In this document: one piece after another, positions 23,044 through 31,518 of the stretch | Numbering within the stretch: position 1 is the first letter of the stretch | Layout of the letters: every line of letters starts with the position of its first letter | NCBI RefSeq assembly: GCF_051860505.1 | Contig: NZ_JBHYDX010000012.1 | Span: 62,001 to 126,000, forward strand | Length of the DNA stretch: 64,000 nt | Source of the DNA: Pannonibacter sp051860505 | GTDB lineage: Bacteria; Pseudomonadota; Alphaproteobacteria; Rhizobiales; Stappiaceae | Direction: 5' to 3' | Notes under the pieces: model-generated | The model's database searches: none | What the model was told of the DNA's origin: nothing | Seen by the model: only the letters and a program-made list of their open reading frames with translations | Position numbers and translations under genes: made by a program

Positions 23044-23277
23044 TCAGATCGCGATGCTGGGCAGGCGCCCGCCACCGATCTGGATCTCGCCGGTTTCGGG
23101 ATCGAATGCGAAATGTGAGGCATTGTTGACAAGTTGGGCGATGTGGCCGAAGGCGGTCACGTCGTCAAAGGTCACTCTGTGCTTTTCACGGGTGCGGGCC
23201 ATGGCAAACTCGATCACGTAGGATCGCTGCTGTGGGTTTATGTAAAACCCGAATCCCAGGATTGCTTCTGCTGCCAT
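23044..23277 (-). CDS. Small conserved-looking hypothetical protein
   Basis: A 77-residue protein starting MAAEAILGFGFYINPQQRSY. The composition is that of a small soluble alpha/beta protein, with an ordinary mix of charged residues and regular codon usage, and the end (FDPETGEIQIGGGRLPSIAI) has beta-strand character. No family is recognised. It is convergent with the ACT-domain gene and preceded by an AT-rich promoter-like stretch (23285-23360) that contains TTTAAACC and AGTTAATTA. Probably real, function unknown. Confidence 0.6.
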   Translation of the reverse strand: MAAEAILGFGFYINPQQRSYVIEFAMARTREKHRVTFDDVTAFGHIAQLVNNASHFAFDPETGEIQIGGGRLPSIAI

Positions 23278-23410
23278 GATGCCCTCGCTTCCTGTGAGGA
23301 ATTTAAACCTGCGCGCGTAAAATCCTTAAGCTTCGCGTCATTCATGTTCAAGTTAATTATGCCGGGCTTTCGTTCTGGAGAGGTTCAGGCATCCGGACGC
23401 CTTCGTCGCT

Positions 23411-24709
23411 TCAGGCGGCGACAGTCCAGTTCTCTGCATCCTCGCGCGCGCCGATAAGGGCCAGGCCCTTGGCGACAGATGACAATTCCTCGCCGCCGCT
23501 CAGGCGCTCCGGCCCGAAGCGGCGCGCGAACAGCGCCCGGATTGCCGGCACGAAAGAGGTGCCGCCGGTCAGGAACACCTTGTCCACGTCCATGGGGCCA
23601 AGGCCGGCCGCATCCAGGGTTCGCATCAGCGTCTCATCGATTCGCGTCAGGTCATGTTCGATCCAGGTCTCGAAATCGGCCCGGGTCACGCGTTCGGCAA
23701 AGTTGGCCCCGATCGGTGCAAAGCGGATCTCGGTTTCCTCGGCAAAGGACAGCCGGGCCTTGGCCTCCGACACGGCCTTGTACAGCGGGTAGCCCTGATC
23801 GGTTTCAACCAGATCGATAAACAGTTCGATCTTGTCATCATCGACGCAGGACGACAGCATCTTCTTCAGTTCGCGGTAATCCGCCGAGGCCTTGAACACC
23901 GACAGCAAATGCCAGTGGGCGAAGTTCGAGAACAGGTTCGGCGGCACCTCGAGCAGCTTGCCCATGCTGCGATACTGGCTGCCCTTGCCCAGATGCGGCA
24001 GGATCACCTTGTCGACGATGCGGTAATCCAGCGTGTTGCCGGCGATGCCGAGACCGCCGTGGCCAAGCGGTTCCGCCGCCAGCCGTCCGCCGTCGCGGGA
24101 AAAGCGCATCAGCGAAAAGTCGGTCGTGCCGCCGCCAAAGTCGGCCACCAGCACCGTGGCGGATCCTTCGAGGCGCTGGGCAAACGCAAAGGCCGCTGCC
24201 ACCGGCTCATAGACGAACAGCACATCGGAAAAGCCGAAGCGGGACAGCGCGTTGCGATAGCGCTGCATGGCCAGCGCCTCGTCCGGCGCCCCGCCGGCGA
24301 AGGTCACCGGGCGGCCGATGACAAGCCGCGCAGCACCGGCATCCAGCGGCTCGCTGCGGTGGTCGCCAGCCCGGCGCAGGAAGGTCTCCAGGAGGTCTTC
24401 GAAGTCGAACTGCCTGCCGAAGATGCCGGTGCCGCGAAACAGCCGGCTGGCGACAAAGGTCTTCAGCGACTGCAGGAAGCGGCAGTCACCAGTGTGGTCG
24501 AGAAATTGCCGGATCGCCCAGGGCCCGACATCGGCCCGAGCCCCTGCGGCTTCCCCGCGCGCCGGTTCGACGAAGGACAGAACGGACGGCAGGCTGTCTA
24601 CTTCCTCAGGTCCGGCGCCGAAGGCGAGGCTGTCCGCCTGGCCATTGGCATCGACAGCGGTGAGGACTGTGTTGGACGTGCCGAAATCGAGACCAAGAGC
24701 CGGGCGCAT
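23411..24709 (-). CDS. yegD: Hsp70-family protein of the YegD type
   Basis: A 432-residue actin-fold ATPase related to DnaK. Motifs are LGLDFGTSNTVL (phosphate 1), FVYEPVAAAFAFAQRL (connect 1), VLVADFGGGTTDFSLMRF (phosphate 2) and KVFLTGGTSFVPAIRALFAR (adenosine). The DnaK substrate-binding domain is absent, as is normal in YegD. The biological role of YegD proteins is unclear; it may be a specialised chaperone-like ATPase. The ATG at 24709 is chosen because it opens directly onto the first strand. It stands alone, separated from the flagellar genes by a GC-rich gap. Confidence 0.88.
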   Translation of the reverse strand: MRPALGLDFGTSNTVLTAVDANGQADSLAFGAGPEEVDSLPSVLSFVEPARGEAAGARADVGPWAIRQFLDHTGDCRFLQSLKTFVASRLFRGTGIFGRQFDFEDLLETFLRRAGDHRSEPLDAGAARLVIGRPVTFAGGAPDEALAMQRYRNALSRFGFSDVLFVYEPVAAAFAFAQRLEGSATVLVADFGGGTTDFSLMRFSRDGGRLAAEPLGHGGLGIAGNTLDYRIVDKVILPHLGKGSQYRSMGKLLEVPPNLFSNFAHWHLLSVFKASADYRELKKMLSSCVDDDKIELFIDLVETDQGYPLYKAVSEAKARLSFAEETEIRFAPIGANFAERVTRADFETWIEHDLTRIDETLMRTLDAAGLGPMDVDKVFLTGGTSFVPAIRALFARRFGPERLSGGEELSSVAKGLALIGAREDAENWTVAA

Positions 24710-24850
24710 GGGGGACCTCTGTGAAGACGGGGCAGGGCGGACCTGGGCGATGCCCGGCGGAAAGGCCAGTCCGCAAGGCCAATCCGAAAAGGACGTGCGC
24801 AATAACCGATAAGGCTCCCTGGCGCAATCCCTGAGCTATCGCCACCCGAA

Positions 24851-24894
24851 TGACCAGCCCCACCACCAGCCCCATGACCAGCCCCATGACCAGC
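24851..24894 (+). repeat. Short 12-bp tandem repeat
   Basis: About 3.7 copies of a 12-bp unit TGACCAGCCCCA (24851-24862, 24863-24874 with one or two changes, 24875-24886, partial 24887-24894) lie in the gap between yegD and flgB. On the minus strand it reads as a repeated Gly-Leu-Val-Met ORF, which looks like an artefact. It may be variable in copy number. Confidence 0.7.
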
Positions 24895-24900
24895 TTGGTG

Positions 24901-24910
24901 CAAGCTTGGC
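24901..24910 (+). promoter_or_regulatory. Shared flagellar upstream element before flgB (variant)
   Basis: CAAGCTTGGC lies 43 nt upstream of the flgB start codon. It resembles the CAAGCCTCGC element found before motA, fliF, motE and the DUF1217 gene. It is a candidate promoter or activator site for the flgB operon. Confidence 0.35.
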
Positions 24911-24953
24911 GCGTTACGCCTTTTGGCAGAGATCACCGTTTCGGAGAGTAAAC

Positions 24954-25334
24954 GTGGAACCCGTCTACCTCACAAGATTAGCCTCGCAGCACAATGACTG
25001 GCTGGCTGTGCGGCAGGCAACGATTGCCCAGAACGTGGCGAACTCCGACACGCCAGGCTACGCCGCCCGCGACATTGAATCCTTCAATGTCGTTTTCAGT
25101 GACACGCGTCTGGCCATGACCGCGACACACGGCACCCACATGGGCAGCGCCGCCGAGATCCCCGATCCGGCCGAGGTGGAGAAGGCCGATACCTGGCAGG
25201 TCTCGCATTCCGGCAACAGCGTCAGCCTCGAACAGGAGTTGATGAAGGCTGGCGAGGTCGCACGCGACCACGCGCTGACCACCTCCGTCGTCAAATCCTT
25301 CCACCGCATGTACCTGGCCAGCCTGAAAGGCTAA
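24954..25334 (+). CDS. flgB: Flagellar basal-body rod protein FlgB
   Basis: A 126-residue proximal rod subunit, first gene of flgB-flgC-fliE-flgG-flgA-flgI. The flagellar rod signature is RQATIAQNVANSDTPGYAAR (residues about 18-37). The C-terminus VKSFHRMYLASLKG matches FlgB proteins. A GTG start at 24954 is preferred because it has a CGGAGAG ribosome-binding site and begins directly with the short FlgB N-terminus; an ATG at 24906 would add 16 unrelated residues. FlgB is exported by the flagellar type III system and assembles on FliF/FliE. Confidence 0.93.
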   Translation: MEPVYLTRLASQHNDWLAVRQATIAQNVANSDTPGYAARDIESFNVVFSDTRLAMTATHGTHMGSAAEIPDPAEVEKADTWQVSHSGNSVSLEQELMKAGEVARDHALTTSVVKSFHRMYLASLKG

Positions 25335-25337
25335 GCG

Positions 25338-25754
25338 ATGATCGATCCGTTGACCGCAACCCTGAAGATTTCCTCCTCCGGCCTGCAGGCGCAGTCCGAG
25401 CGCCTGCGTGTCGTCTCGGAAAACCTCGCCAACGCCCAGTCGACCGGCAAGACCAAGGGCGCCGATCCCTATCGCCGCAAGACCATCACCTTCGAGAGCG
25501 AGGTCGACCGGGCTTATTCCGCCAACTTGGTCAAGGTGAAGGACATCGGTTCCGACAAGGGGGCGTTCACGGTCGAGTACGACCCGGGCCACCCGGCGGC
25601 CGATGACCAGGGCTACGTCAAGATGCCGAACGTCAACACCCTCGTTGAAATGGCGGACATGCGCGAGACCAACCGTTCTTACGAAGCCAACCTGAAAATG
25701 ATGACGCAGGCCCGCTCCATGGTCATGCGCACCATCGATCTTTTGAGGACCTGA
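25338..25754 (+). CDS. flgC: Flagellar basal-body rod protein FlgC
   Basis: A 138-residue rod subunit. The N-terminus has LKISSSGLQAQSERLRVVSE and the rod motif ENLANAQSTGKTKGADPYRR. The C-terminal helix VNTLVEMADMRETNRSYEAN is family-typical. It starts 3 bp after flgB and ends 2 bp before fliE, so it is translated from the same mRNA. It forms part of the proximal rod in the periplasm. The length is normal. Confidence 0.95.
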   Translation: MIDPLTATLKISSSGLQAQSERLRVVSENLANAQSTGKTKGADPYRRKTITFESEVDRAYSANLVKVKDIGSDKGAFTVEYDPGHPAADDQGYVKMPNVNTLVEMADMRETNRSYEANLKMMTQARSMVMRTIDLLRT

Positions 25755-25756
25755 CC

Positions 25757-26092
25757 ATGATCGACCAGATTTCCTCCCTGACGAAAGTGTCCTCTGACGG
25801 CATTACCTCAGGCGTGTCGCAGACCCGTTACATCTCGTCGCCGGTCGCCGCGGCCCCGATTGACGGTGTTGGCGAGGCAAGTTTCTCCGATGCGTTGGCG
25901 CAGGTGTCCATGGACGTGGTCGACAAGATCAAGGACGGCGAGGCGGCTGCCATCTCCGGCATCAGCGGCAAGGCCTCCGCGCAGCAGGTGGTCGAGGCCG
26001 TGATGGCTGCCGAAGCCTCGCTCCAGACCGCCATCGCCATCCGCGACAAGGTGGTCTCTGCCTACCAGGAAATCAGCCGCATGACGATCTGA
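25757..26092 (+). CDS. fliE: Flagellar hook-basal body protein FliE
   Basis: A 111-residue FliE. The C-terminal conserved part SAQQVVEAVMAAEASLQTAI, then AIRDKVVSAYQEISRMTI, matches the FliE family; the N-terminal half is variable, as expected. FliE links the MS ring (FliF) to the rod. It lies in the standard place between flgC and flgG. Confidence 0.93.
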   Translation: MIDQISSLTKVSSDGITSGVSQTRYISSPVAAAPIDGVGEASFSDALAQVSMDVVDKIKDGEAAAISGISGKASAQQVVEAVMAAEASLQTAIAIRDKVVSAYQEISRMTI

Positions 26093-26129
26093 AGCCACCG
26101 GCTTCGACGTTCAGGATACGGAGAGTGAC

Positions 26130-26918
26130 ATGAAAGCCCTTGCCATCGCGGCGACCGGCATGAGCGCGCAGCAGCTCAATGTCGAAGTGATCGCCAACAA
26201 CATCGCCAATATGAACACCACGGCCTACAAGCGGGCGCGGGCCGAGTTCACGGACCTCCTCTACCAGGCCGAGCGCCTGCAGGGCGTGCCGAACCGGGGC
26301 GGAGAGGATCCGGTTCCCGAAGGCGCGCAGCTCGGCCTTGGCGTGCGTTCTGCCGCCATCCGCAAGCTGCATATGCAGGGCACGCTGACCAACACCAACA
26401 ATAAGCTGGACATGGCCATCGACGGGCGCGGCTGGTTCCAGGTCACCGGGCCGGAGGGCGAGACGCTCTACACCCGGGCTGGTGCCTTCAACAAGAATGC
26501 CGAAGGCCGCCTTGTGACGCTCGACGGCTATACGGTCGAGCCGGCGATCCTGTTCCCGCCGGAAACCACAGACATCATCATCAACGAGTCCGGTCAGGTC
26601 TTTGCCCAGCTCGACGGCGAGGTCAATCCGCGTGAACTGGGGCAGCTCACCCTGACCAACTTCGCCAATGACGCCGGCCTTGAGCCGATCGGCGGCAGCC
26701 TGTTCCGCGAAACGGCAGCCTCTGGCGTCGGCATCGGCGGTGTCGCTGGCGAGCCGGGCTTCGGCATCGTTCGACAGGGCTACACCGAAGCCTCGAACGT
26801 TGATCCGGTGAAGGAAATCACCGAGCTGATCTCGGCTCAGCGTGGCTACGAAATGAATTCGAAGGTCATCCAGGCCGCCGACGATATGGCGGGCGTCGTG
26901 ACCAAGGGCATCCGCTGA
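26130..26918 (+). CDS. flgG: Flagellar distal rod protein FlgG
   Basis: A 262-residue distal rod protein. The N-terminus MKALAIAATGMSAQQLNVEV and IANNIANMNTTAYKRARAEF carry the rod/hook signature. The central FlgG-specific stretch TLTNTNNKLDMAIDGRGWFQ and the C-terminus SNVDPVKEITELISAQRGYE are complete. The length is typical (260-262). A GGAGAGTGAC ribosome-binding site precedes the ATG. It follows fliE by 37 bp and is upstream of flgA. Confidence 0.96.
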   Translation: MKALAIAATGMSAQQLNVEVIANNIANMNTTAYKRARAEFTDLLYQAERLQGVPNRGGEDPVPEGAQLGLGVRSAAIRKLHMQGTLTNTNNKLDMAIDGRGWFQVTGPEGETLYTRAGAFNKNAEGRLVTLDGYTVEPAILFPPETTDIIINESGQVFAQLDGEVNPRELGQLTLTNFANDAGLEPIGGSLFRETAASGVGIGGVAGEPGFGIVRQGYTEASNVDPVKEITELISAQRGYEMNSKVIQAADDMAGVVTKGIR

Positions 26919-26944
26919 CCGCGGACCTGACAGGGAGGCGCGCC

Positions 26945-27409
26945 ATGTTCGTGCGACTGTTCATCTGCATGTTCGTTGCCGGAATGGTGGCCTCAGCCGC
27001 GCTGTCCGCAGCGAAGGCCGCCAACATCGATCTGCCGGTGCCGCGTGTCACCATTCAACCGGGAGATCTCATCAGCGCGGATATGGTCATCATTCGCCGC
27101 TTCCCGGAGAAGACGACCCGGCGGTTCCAGGTGGTCATGAGCCGCGAGGACATGGTCGGCAAGGTTGCGCGTCGGACGTTGCAGCCGGGACATCCTGTCC
27201 CGGCCACGGCCGTCGCCCCTGATGTGGTGATCAAGCGCGGTGAACCGGCGCGGCTCGTGTTCCAGGAGGGCGGTCTCTTCATCATCGCCCAGGCCGAAGC
27301 CCTGCAGAACGGCGTTGTCGGCGCCTTTGTCCGCGTCCGCAACATCGACAGTGGCCTCATCGTCACCGGCAAGGTCCAGTCGGACGGCTCCATCCTGATA
27401 GGAAACTGA
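26945..27409 (+). CDS. flgA: Flagellar P-ring assembly chaperone FlgA
   Basis: A 154-residue periplasmic protein with a signal peptide (residues about 1-24, MFVRLFICMFVAGMVASAAL then AKAA) and a SAF/FlgA domain (VTIQPGDLISADMVIIRRFP, then DMVGKVARRTLQPGHPVPA). It helps FlgI assemble into the P ring. It is shorter than enterobacterial FlgA, a form usual in this order. It lies between flgG and flgI with a 4-bp gap to flgI. Confidence 0.9.
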   Translation: MFVRLFICMFVAGMVASAALSAAKAANIDLPVPRVTIQPGDLISADMVIIRRFPEKTTRRFQVVMSREDMVGKVARRTLQPGHPVPATAVAPDVVIKRGEPARLVFQEGGLFIIAQAEALQNGVVGAFVRVRNIDSGLIVTGKVQSDGSILIGN

Positions 27410-27413
27410 CAAC

Positions 27414-28526
27414 ATGCGCCGATTTTTCCTCGCGCTGGCCACCCTTGTCTGCGGCGCACTCGCTGCAACGCCGATTTCCGCGATGGTCCGCATCAAGGAC
27501 ATTGCGACCCTTCAGGGTGTGCGCGACAACCAGCTTGTCGGCTACGGTCTGGTGCTCGGTCTGCAGGGCTCCGGCGATACGTTGCGCAATTCTCCCTTCA
27601 CCGAGCAGTCGTTGCAGTCGATGCTGGACAGCATGGGCGTGAATGTCCGCGACGCGCGGTTGCGCACCCGCAACGTCGCCGCGGTGGTGGTCACGGCCAC
27701 CTTGCCGGCCTTCACCGGCCAGGGCTCGCGCATTGATGTCAGCGTTTCATCGCTCGGTGATGCAGCCTCGCTCGCCGGCGGCACGCTGGTGGCGACCCCG
27801 CTTCTGGGCGCGGACGGATCGGTCTATGCGGTGGCGCAGGGCTCCGTTGCTGTCTCCGGCTTTTCCGAAACAGGGCAGGCCGAAAGCCTGAAGCAGGGTA
27901 TTCCCACTGTTGGCCGCATCCCCAATGGCGCGCTGATCGAGCGCAACCTGCCGGACCGCTTTGCCAACATTCCTGCTTTGGTGCTGGAACTGTCCAATCC
28001 TGACTTCCGCACAGCCGTGCGTGTCGCCGATGCCATCAACCGACACACCAAGGCGACCTATGGCGTCAACACGGCGCGGGAGCGGGACTACCGTTCCATC
28101 GACCTGACCCCGCCGAAAAAGGTCAATGTCACCCGCTTCATGGCGGAGATCGAAGCCCTTCTGGTGCAGCCGGATACGCCTGCCCGCGTCGTCATCGACG
28201 AGCGCACCGGCACGGTCGTCATCGGCCGGGACGTCCAGGTCTCCACCGTCGCCGTCACCCATGGCAACCTGACGGTCCGCATTACCGAAGCTCCTGAAGT
28301 CTCGCAGCCGCAGCCCTTCTCCTATACGGGCGAGACGGTTGTCACCCCGCGCACCTTCATCGATGCGGAGCAGACCGGCGGCCAGCTTGCCATTGTCGGC
28401 GGCACCGATCTGCAGACCCTGGTGCGGGGCCTCAACCGCATCGGCCTGAAACCGACCGGCATCATCGCCATCCTGACGGCGATCAAGACCGCCGGGGCCC
28501 TCCAGGCGGATCTGGTGATCCAGTAG
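27414..28526 (+). CDS. flgI: Flagellar P-ring protein FlgI
   Basis: A 370-residue P-ring subunit with a signal peptide (residues about 1-23). Family landmarks are RIKDIATLQGVRDNQLVGYG, LVLGLQGSGDTLRNSPFTEQ, and near the C-terminus DLQTLVRGLNRIGLKPTGII. It forms the peptidoglycan-level bushing around the rod. It is the last gene of the flgB run before a repeat-rich gap. Confidence 0.95.
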   Translation: MRRFFLALATLVCGALAATPISAMVRIKDIATLQGVRDNQLVGYGLVLGLQGSGDTLRNSPFTEQSLQSMLDSMGVNVRDARLRTRNVAAVVVTATLPAFTGQGSRIDVSVSSLGDAASLAGGTLVATPLLGADGSVYAVAQGSVAVSGFSETGQAESLKQGIPTVGRIPNGALIERNLPDRFANIPALVLELSNPDFRTAVRVADAINRHTKATYGVNTARERDYRSIDLTPPKKVNVTRFMAEIEALLVQPDTPARVVIDERTGTVVIGRDVQVSTVAVTHGNLTVRITEAPEVSQPQPFSYTGETVVTPRTFIDAEQTGGQLAIVGGTDLQTLVRGLNRIGLKPTGIIAILTAIKTAGALQADLVIQ

Positions 28527-28556
28527 GCGGTTTTCTGGAAAAGCTGAAAGACATGG

Positions 28557-28783
28557 CCCCGCTCCTCTGGAGCGGCGTCAGACTGCTGACAAACCCTTTA
28601 TCGTCATCCCGGACGCAGCGAAGCGGAGATCCGGGACCGGAGAGCCGAGGTCTCTCCGGGGTTAACTGATTGAAATAGAGAGGTCTCGACTCTCCGGTCC
28701 CGGCTCGTCGCTGCGCTTGGCCGGGATGACTTCGGTGAGGTCAAGGTTTGTCATCAAGCTCGCCCCGCTCCTCTGGAGCGGGG
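28557..28783. repeat. Large composite inverted repeat between flgI and motE
   Basis: The structure is nested. Outer parts: CCCCGCTCCTCTGGAGCGG is present at both 28557-28575 and 28763-28781 (each itself a palindrome). Inside these, TGACAAACC (28587-28595) pairs with GGTTTGTCA (28745-28753). Innermost, GTCATCCCGG (28603-28612) pairs with CCGGGATGAC (28721-28730), with further imperfect pairing of the ACCGGAGAG/CTCTCCGGT type. The whole can fold into one long cruciform or RNA hairpin. It resembles palindromic intergenic repeats of this bacterial order. Confidence 0.75.
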
Positions 28784-28789
28784 CTTTTT
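28763..28789 (+). terminator. Rho-independent terminator upstream of motE
   Basis: CCCCGCTCC and GGAGCGGGG form a 9-bp GC-rich stem with a TCT loop, followed at 28785-28789 by a run of five T. It would end the flgB-flgI transcript. An incomplete copy of the same hairpin lies at 28557-28575. Confidence 0.75.
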
Positions 28790-28825
28790 CTTGTCGTCAG
28801 GTCGGTGGCTGTGGCCAAGCCCCGC

Positions 28826-28847
28826 GCAAGCCTCAGGCGCCATAGTC
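28826..28847 (+). promoter_or_regulatory. Shared flagellar upstream element before motE
   Basis: CAAGCCTC (28827-28834) is followed ten bases after CAAG by CATAGT (28841-28846). The element ends about 48 nt before the motE start. The CAAG-N10-[CG]ATAGT arrangement is shared with the flhA upstream site. Likely promoter or activator site for motE-flgH-fliL-fliP. Confidence 0.45.
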
Positions 28848-28882
28848 ATCTGCAACAGCGACAGGAAAGGACGTCCCTCCCC

Positions 28883-29446
28883 ATGGTCCGCAAGTCTTGC
28901 CTGCCCGCGCGGCATGGCCGCCGCCCCTCTCTCGCCCGCACCGGCCTGGTTCTTGCCATGGCCGTGTTGCCTTTCGCTCCGGCACAGGCCCAGAACGCGC
29001 CTCAGCCCAAGCCCCAGGCTGTGCAGGTGGACGAGCAGACCGGGCTCAGCGATGCCCAGATGTATTGCCGCAACACCGGCAACGCCGCCAATGATGCCCG
29101 GCTCGCCTGGCAGACCTGGAACCTGATTGCGCTTGAGGAAAAGGTGAAGGTCCGCATCCACGAGCTGGAGCGCAAAAGGGCCGAATATGAGGCCTGGGTG
29201 GAACGGCGGGAGAAAGTGCTCAGCGAGGTCGAGGGTCATGTGGTCGCGATCTTCCAGCGGATGCGTCCGGAAGCGGCGGCCGCCCAACTCGCCACGCTGG
29301 ACGAGAACACCGCTGTTGCGGTTCTCGTCAAGCTGAACGCCCGCGCCGCCAGCCAGATCCTCGATGAAATGGAGCCGGCCCGCGCTGCCCAGCTGACCCA
29401 TTCGATGGCCGGTCTCACGAAATCCGAAGCCGAGGGAAGCCTCTGA
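28883..29446 (+). CDS. motE: Flagellar motor chaperone MotE
   Basis: A 187-residue periplasmic protein: signal peptide (about residues 1-35, TGLVLAMAVLPFAPAQAQ), coiled coil (about 75-115) and a C-terminal MgtE_N-like domain (MRPEAAAAQLATLDENTAVA, then LVKLNARAASQILDEME). In Sinorhizobium meliloti MotE sits between flgI and flgH and is the chaperone of MotC; the same order is seen here. The ATG at 28883 is chosen because it opens directly onto the signal peptide; the frame is open to 28748. Its stop overlaps the flgH start by 1 base. Confidence 0.88.
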   Translation: MVRKSCLPARHGRRPSLARTGLVLAMAVLPFAPAQAQNAPQPKPQAVQVDEQTGLSDAQMYCRNTGNAANDARLAWQTWNLIALEEKVKVRIHELERKRAEYEAWVERREKVLSEVEGHVVAIFQRMRPEAAAAQLATLDENTAVAVLVKLNARAASQILDEMEPARAAQLTHSMAGLTKSEAEGSL

Positions 29447-30162
29447 TGCGCTTGTCCATTCCCCCCCAGACGGTACTGATCCTGAGTCTTCTGGCCGGTG
29501 GCTGCGCCGGCCAGCTCCAGGATCTCGGCCGCGAGCCGACCATGTCGCCGGTGGGCTACGGGCTCGCCTCCCAGCCGGCGGCCGTCTATCCGCTCAACAC
29601 CTTCAGCCCAAGTGCGCGCAAGGACTACAATTCCCTGTGGGTCGGCGGCCGCGAGGACTTTTTCTCCGATCCGCGTGCGCGCCGTGTTGGCGATGTCCTG
29701 ACGGTCAGGATCGCGATCAATGACAAGGCGACCCTGGACAACAACTCCAACCGCGGCCGCAACTCGACCATCGGTCTTGGCGGCGAACTGTCTGCCGGTT
29801 GGGATGGCAAGTCGATTGGCGGCGAAGCCTCGCTTGACGGGACCTCGGGGTCCAACTCCGCCTCGCGCGGATCGATCGACCGCAAGGAGGAGATCGAACT
29901 CTCCGTTGCCGCAGTCGTCACCGACCGGCTGCCGAACGGCAATCTGGTGATCTCCGGATCGCAGGAGGTTCGGGTCAACTACGAGATGCGGGTCCTTAAC
30001 GTGGCCGGCATCGTGCGACCCCGTGACATCGCCGGAAACAACACTATTGAGTACGACAAGATCGCGGAAGCCCGCGTGTCCTACGGCGGTCGGGGGCGGA
30101 TTTCTGAAGTCCAGCAGCCCGGCTGGGGACAGCAGCTCTATGACGCCGTCGTTCCCTACTGA
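29446..30162 (+). CDS. flgH: Flagellar L-ring lipoprotein FlgH
   Basis: A 238-residue outer-membrane lipoprotein. The lipoprotein signal ends LLAGGC with the acylated Cys at residue 20. The FlgH core is present (NSLWVGGREDFFSDPRARRV, then VGDVLTVRIAINDKATLDNN) and the C-terminal VAGIVRPRDIAGNNTIEYDK matches the family. It forms the L ring around the rod. It overlaps motE at its start and is followed by fliL. Confidence 0.95.
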   Translation: MRLSIPPQTVLILSLLAGGCAGQLQDLGREPTMSPVGYGLASQPAAVYPLNTFSPSARKDYNSLWVGGREDFFSDPRARRVGDVLTVRIAINDKATLDNNSNRGRNSTIGLGGELSAGWDGKSIGGEASLDGTSGSNSASRGSIDRKEEIELSVAAVVTDRLPNGNLVISGSQEVRVNYEMRVLNVAGIVRPRDIAGNNTIEYDKIAEARVSYGGRGRISEVQQPGWGQQLYDAVVPY

Positions 30163-30188
30163 TGCCCCTCTTTCGACGGAGCCGAACC

Positions 30189-30677
30189 ATGGCTGATGCC
30201 GATTTTTCCTCGTCCGGTCGCGGCGGCAGCACGACCGGATTCCTGGGGTCCGTTGTCTTTCTGACCATCCTTGCCTCTGGCGTGGGTGCCTTGGCCGGCC
30301 TGTATTTCACCGACACGGTCCGCCGCGCGGTGAATGCCGAGAGCGCCTTGACGCCGGCACCGGCGCAGCCGGTCTACTCCACCGCCTCGCGGCTTCGGCC
30401 CTTGAAGCCGCTGGTGACCAATCTTTCGGCCCCGCAGGATGCCTGGATCCGGGTGCAGGCGTCGATCGTGCTGGATGAGACCGACATCGAAGATCCAGGG
30501 CTCCTGGCCGGTTATATCGAGGAAGACATCCTCGCCTATCTGCGCACCATCACTCTGGCTCATGTCGAAGGGGCCGCCGGTCTGCAGCACCTGCGCGAGG
30601 ATCTCAATGAACGGGCCATCGCCCGATCCGGTGGCAAGGTGCGCGAGCTCATTCTCGAATCCCTGGTGGTGCAATGA
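30189..30677 (+). CDS. fliL: Flagellar basal body-associated protein FliL
   Basis: A 162-residue single-pass inner-membrane protein. A transmembrane helix lies near residues 18-42 (FLGSVVFLTILASGVGALAG). The periplasmic domain ends with LREDLNERAIARSGGKVREL, then ILESLVVQ, the usual FliL C-terminus. FliL associates with stator units. The ATG at 30189 is preferred because of the GGAG ribosome-binding site at 30177-30180; an ATG at 30162 overlapping the flgH stop is possible. The stop overlaps fliP by 4 bases. Confidence 0.9.
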   Translation: MADADFSSSGRGGSTTGFLGSVVFLTILASGVGALAGLYFTDTVRRAVNAESALTPAPAQPVYSTASRLRPLKPLVTNLSAPQDAWIRVQASIVLDETDIEDPGLLAGYIEEDILAYLRTITLAHVEGAAGLQHLREDLNERAIARSGGKVRELILESLVVQ

Positions 30678-31429
30678 CGCGGTTCTGGCTTGCCTGTGTT
30701 TTCCTCCTGGCCGGGACCGCGCTGGCCGCAGCCCAGTCCGTTCCGGCGTTGCCGAACCTGTCTGATCTGATCCCGCAAGGCGAAGGCAGCACGGCAGGGC
30801 GCATCGTCCAGGTGATGGCCCTGTTGACGGTCCTCTCCGTCGCGCCGGGCATCCTGATCATGGTGACGAGCTTCATCCGCTTTTCCATTGCCTTCTCCTT
30901 CCTGCGTTCCTCGATCGGCCTGCAGACAACGCCCGGCAATCTCATCATCATCTCTCTGGCGATGTTCATGACCTTTTACGTCATGGCTCCGACCTTCGAC
31001 CGGGCGTGGAACGAGGGCATGGTGCCCTTGATGAACAACGAGATCAGCGAGATGGACGCCTATGACCGGATCACCGATCCGTTCCGCGATTTCATGCTCA
31101 GTCAGGTGCGCGAGCAGGATCTGGTGCTGTTCGACGAACTGGCGGCCGGCCGTGTCACATCAGGCGAGGCTGCTTCTGCCGAAGAAGTAGAACTGCGGGT
31201 GCTGGTTCCCGCTTTCATGATCTCGGAACTGCGCCGAGGTTTCGAGATCGGCTTTCTTATCGCGCTGCCCTTCCTGGTCATCGATATGATCGTCGCCACG
31301 ATCACCATGTCGATGGGCATGATGATGCTCCCGCCCACGGTCATCTCCCTGCCGTTCAAGGCGCTGTTCTTCATCCTGATCGATGGCTGGAACCTGCTTG
31401 TCGGCAGTCTGGTGAGATCATTCATTTAG
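30674..31429 (+). CDS. fliP: Flagellar type III export gate protein FliP
   Basis: A 251-residue export-gate subunit with an N-terminal cleavable signal (FWLACVFLLAGTALAAAQS) and four transmembrane helices. FliP signatures are MVTSFIRFSIAFSFLRSSIG, LIIISLAMFMTFYVMAP, the region PAFMISELRRGFEIGFLIAL, and MGMMMLPPTVISLPFKALFF. It forms the FliPQR core with FliQ and FliR, which are encoded 14-18 kb downstream. It ends the motE-flgH-fliL-fliP run. Confidence 0.96.
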   Translation: MTRFWLACVFLLAGTALAAAQSVPALPNLSDLIPQGEGSTAGRIVQVMALLTVLSVAPGILIMVTSFIRFSIAFSFLRSSIGLQTTPGNLIIISLAMFMTFYVMAPTFDRAWNEGMVPLMNNEISEMDAYDRITDPFRDFMLSQVREQDLVLFDELAAGRVTSGEAASAEEVELRVLVPAFMISELRRGFEIGFLIALPFLVIDMIVATITMSMGMMMLPPTVISLPFKALFFILIDGWNLLVGSLVRSFI

Positions 31430-31518
31430 CCGGCAAATAGAGTTCTGATGCGACCCGGAGCGAGGCAGCAATGCCTCGCCCTTTTGGCATTTCGGGGCAG
31501 CGTATATCCACCTCCAGG

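Noticed and set aside
24606..24887. Minus-strand ORF with a Gly-Leu-Val-Met repeat
   Set aside because: It is produced by the 12-bp tandem repeat and the antisense of the yegD region, with no ribosome-binding site.
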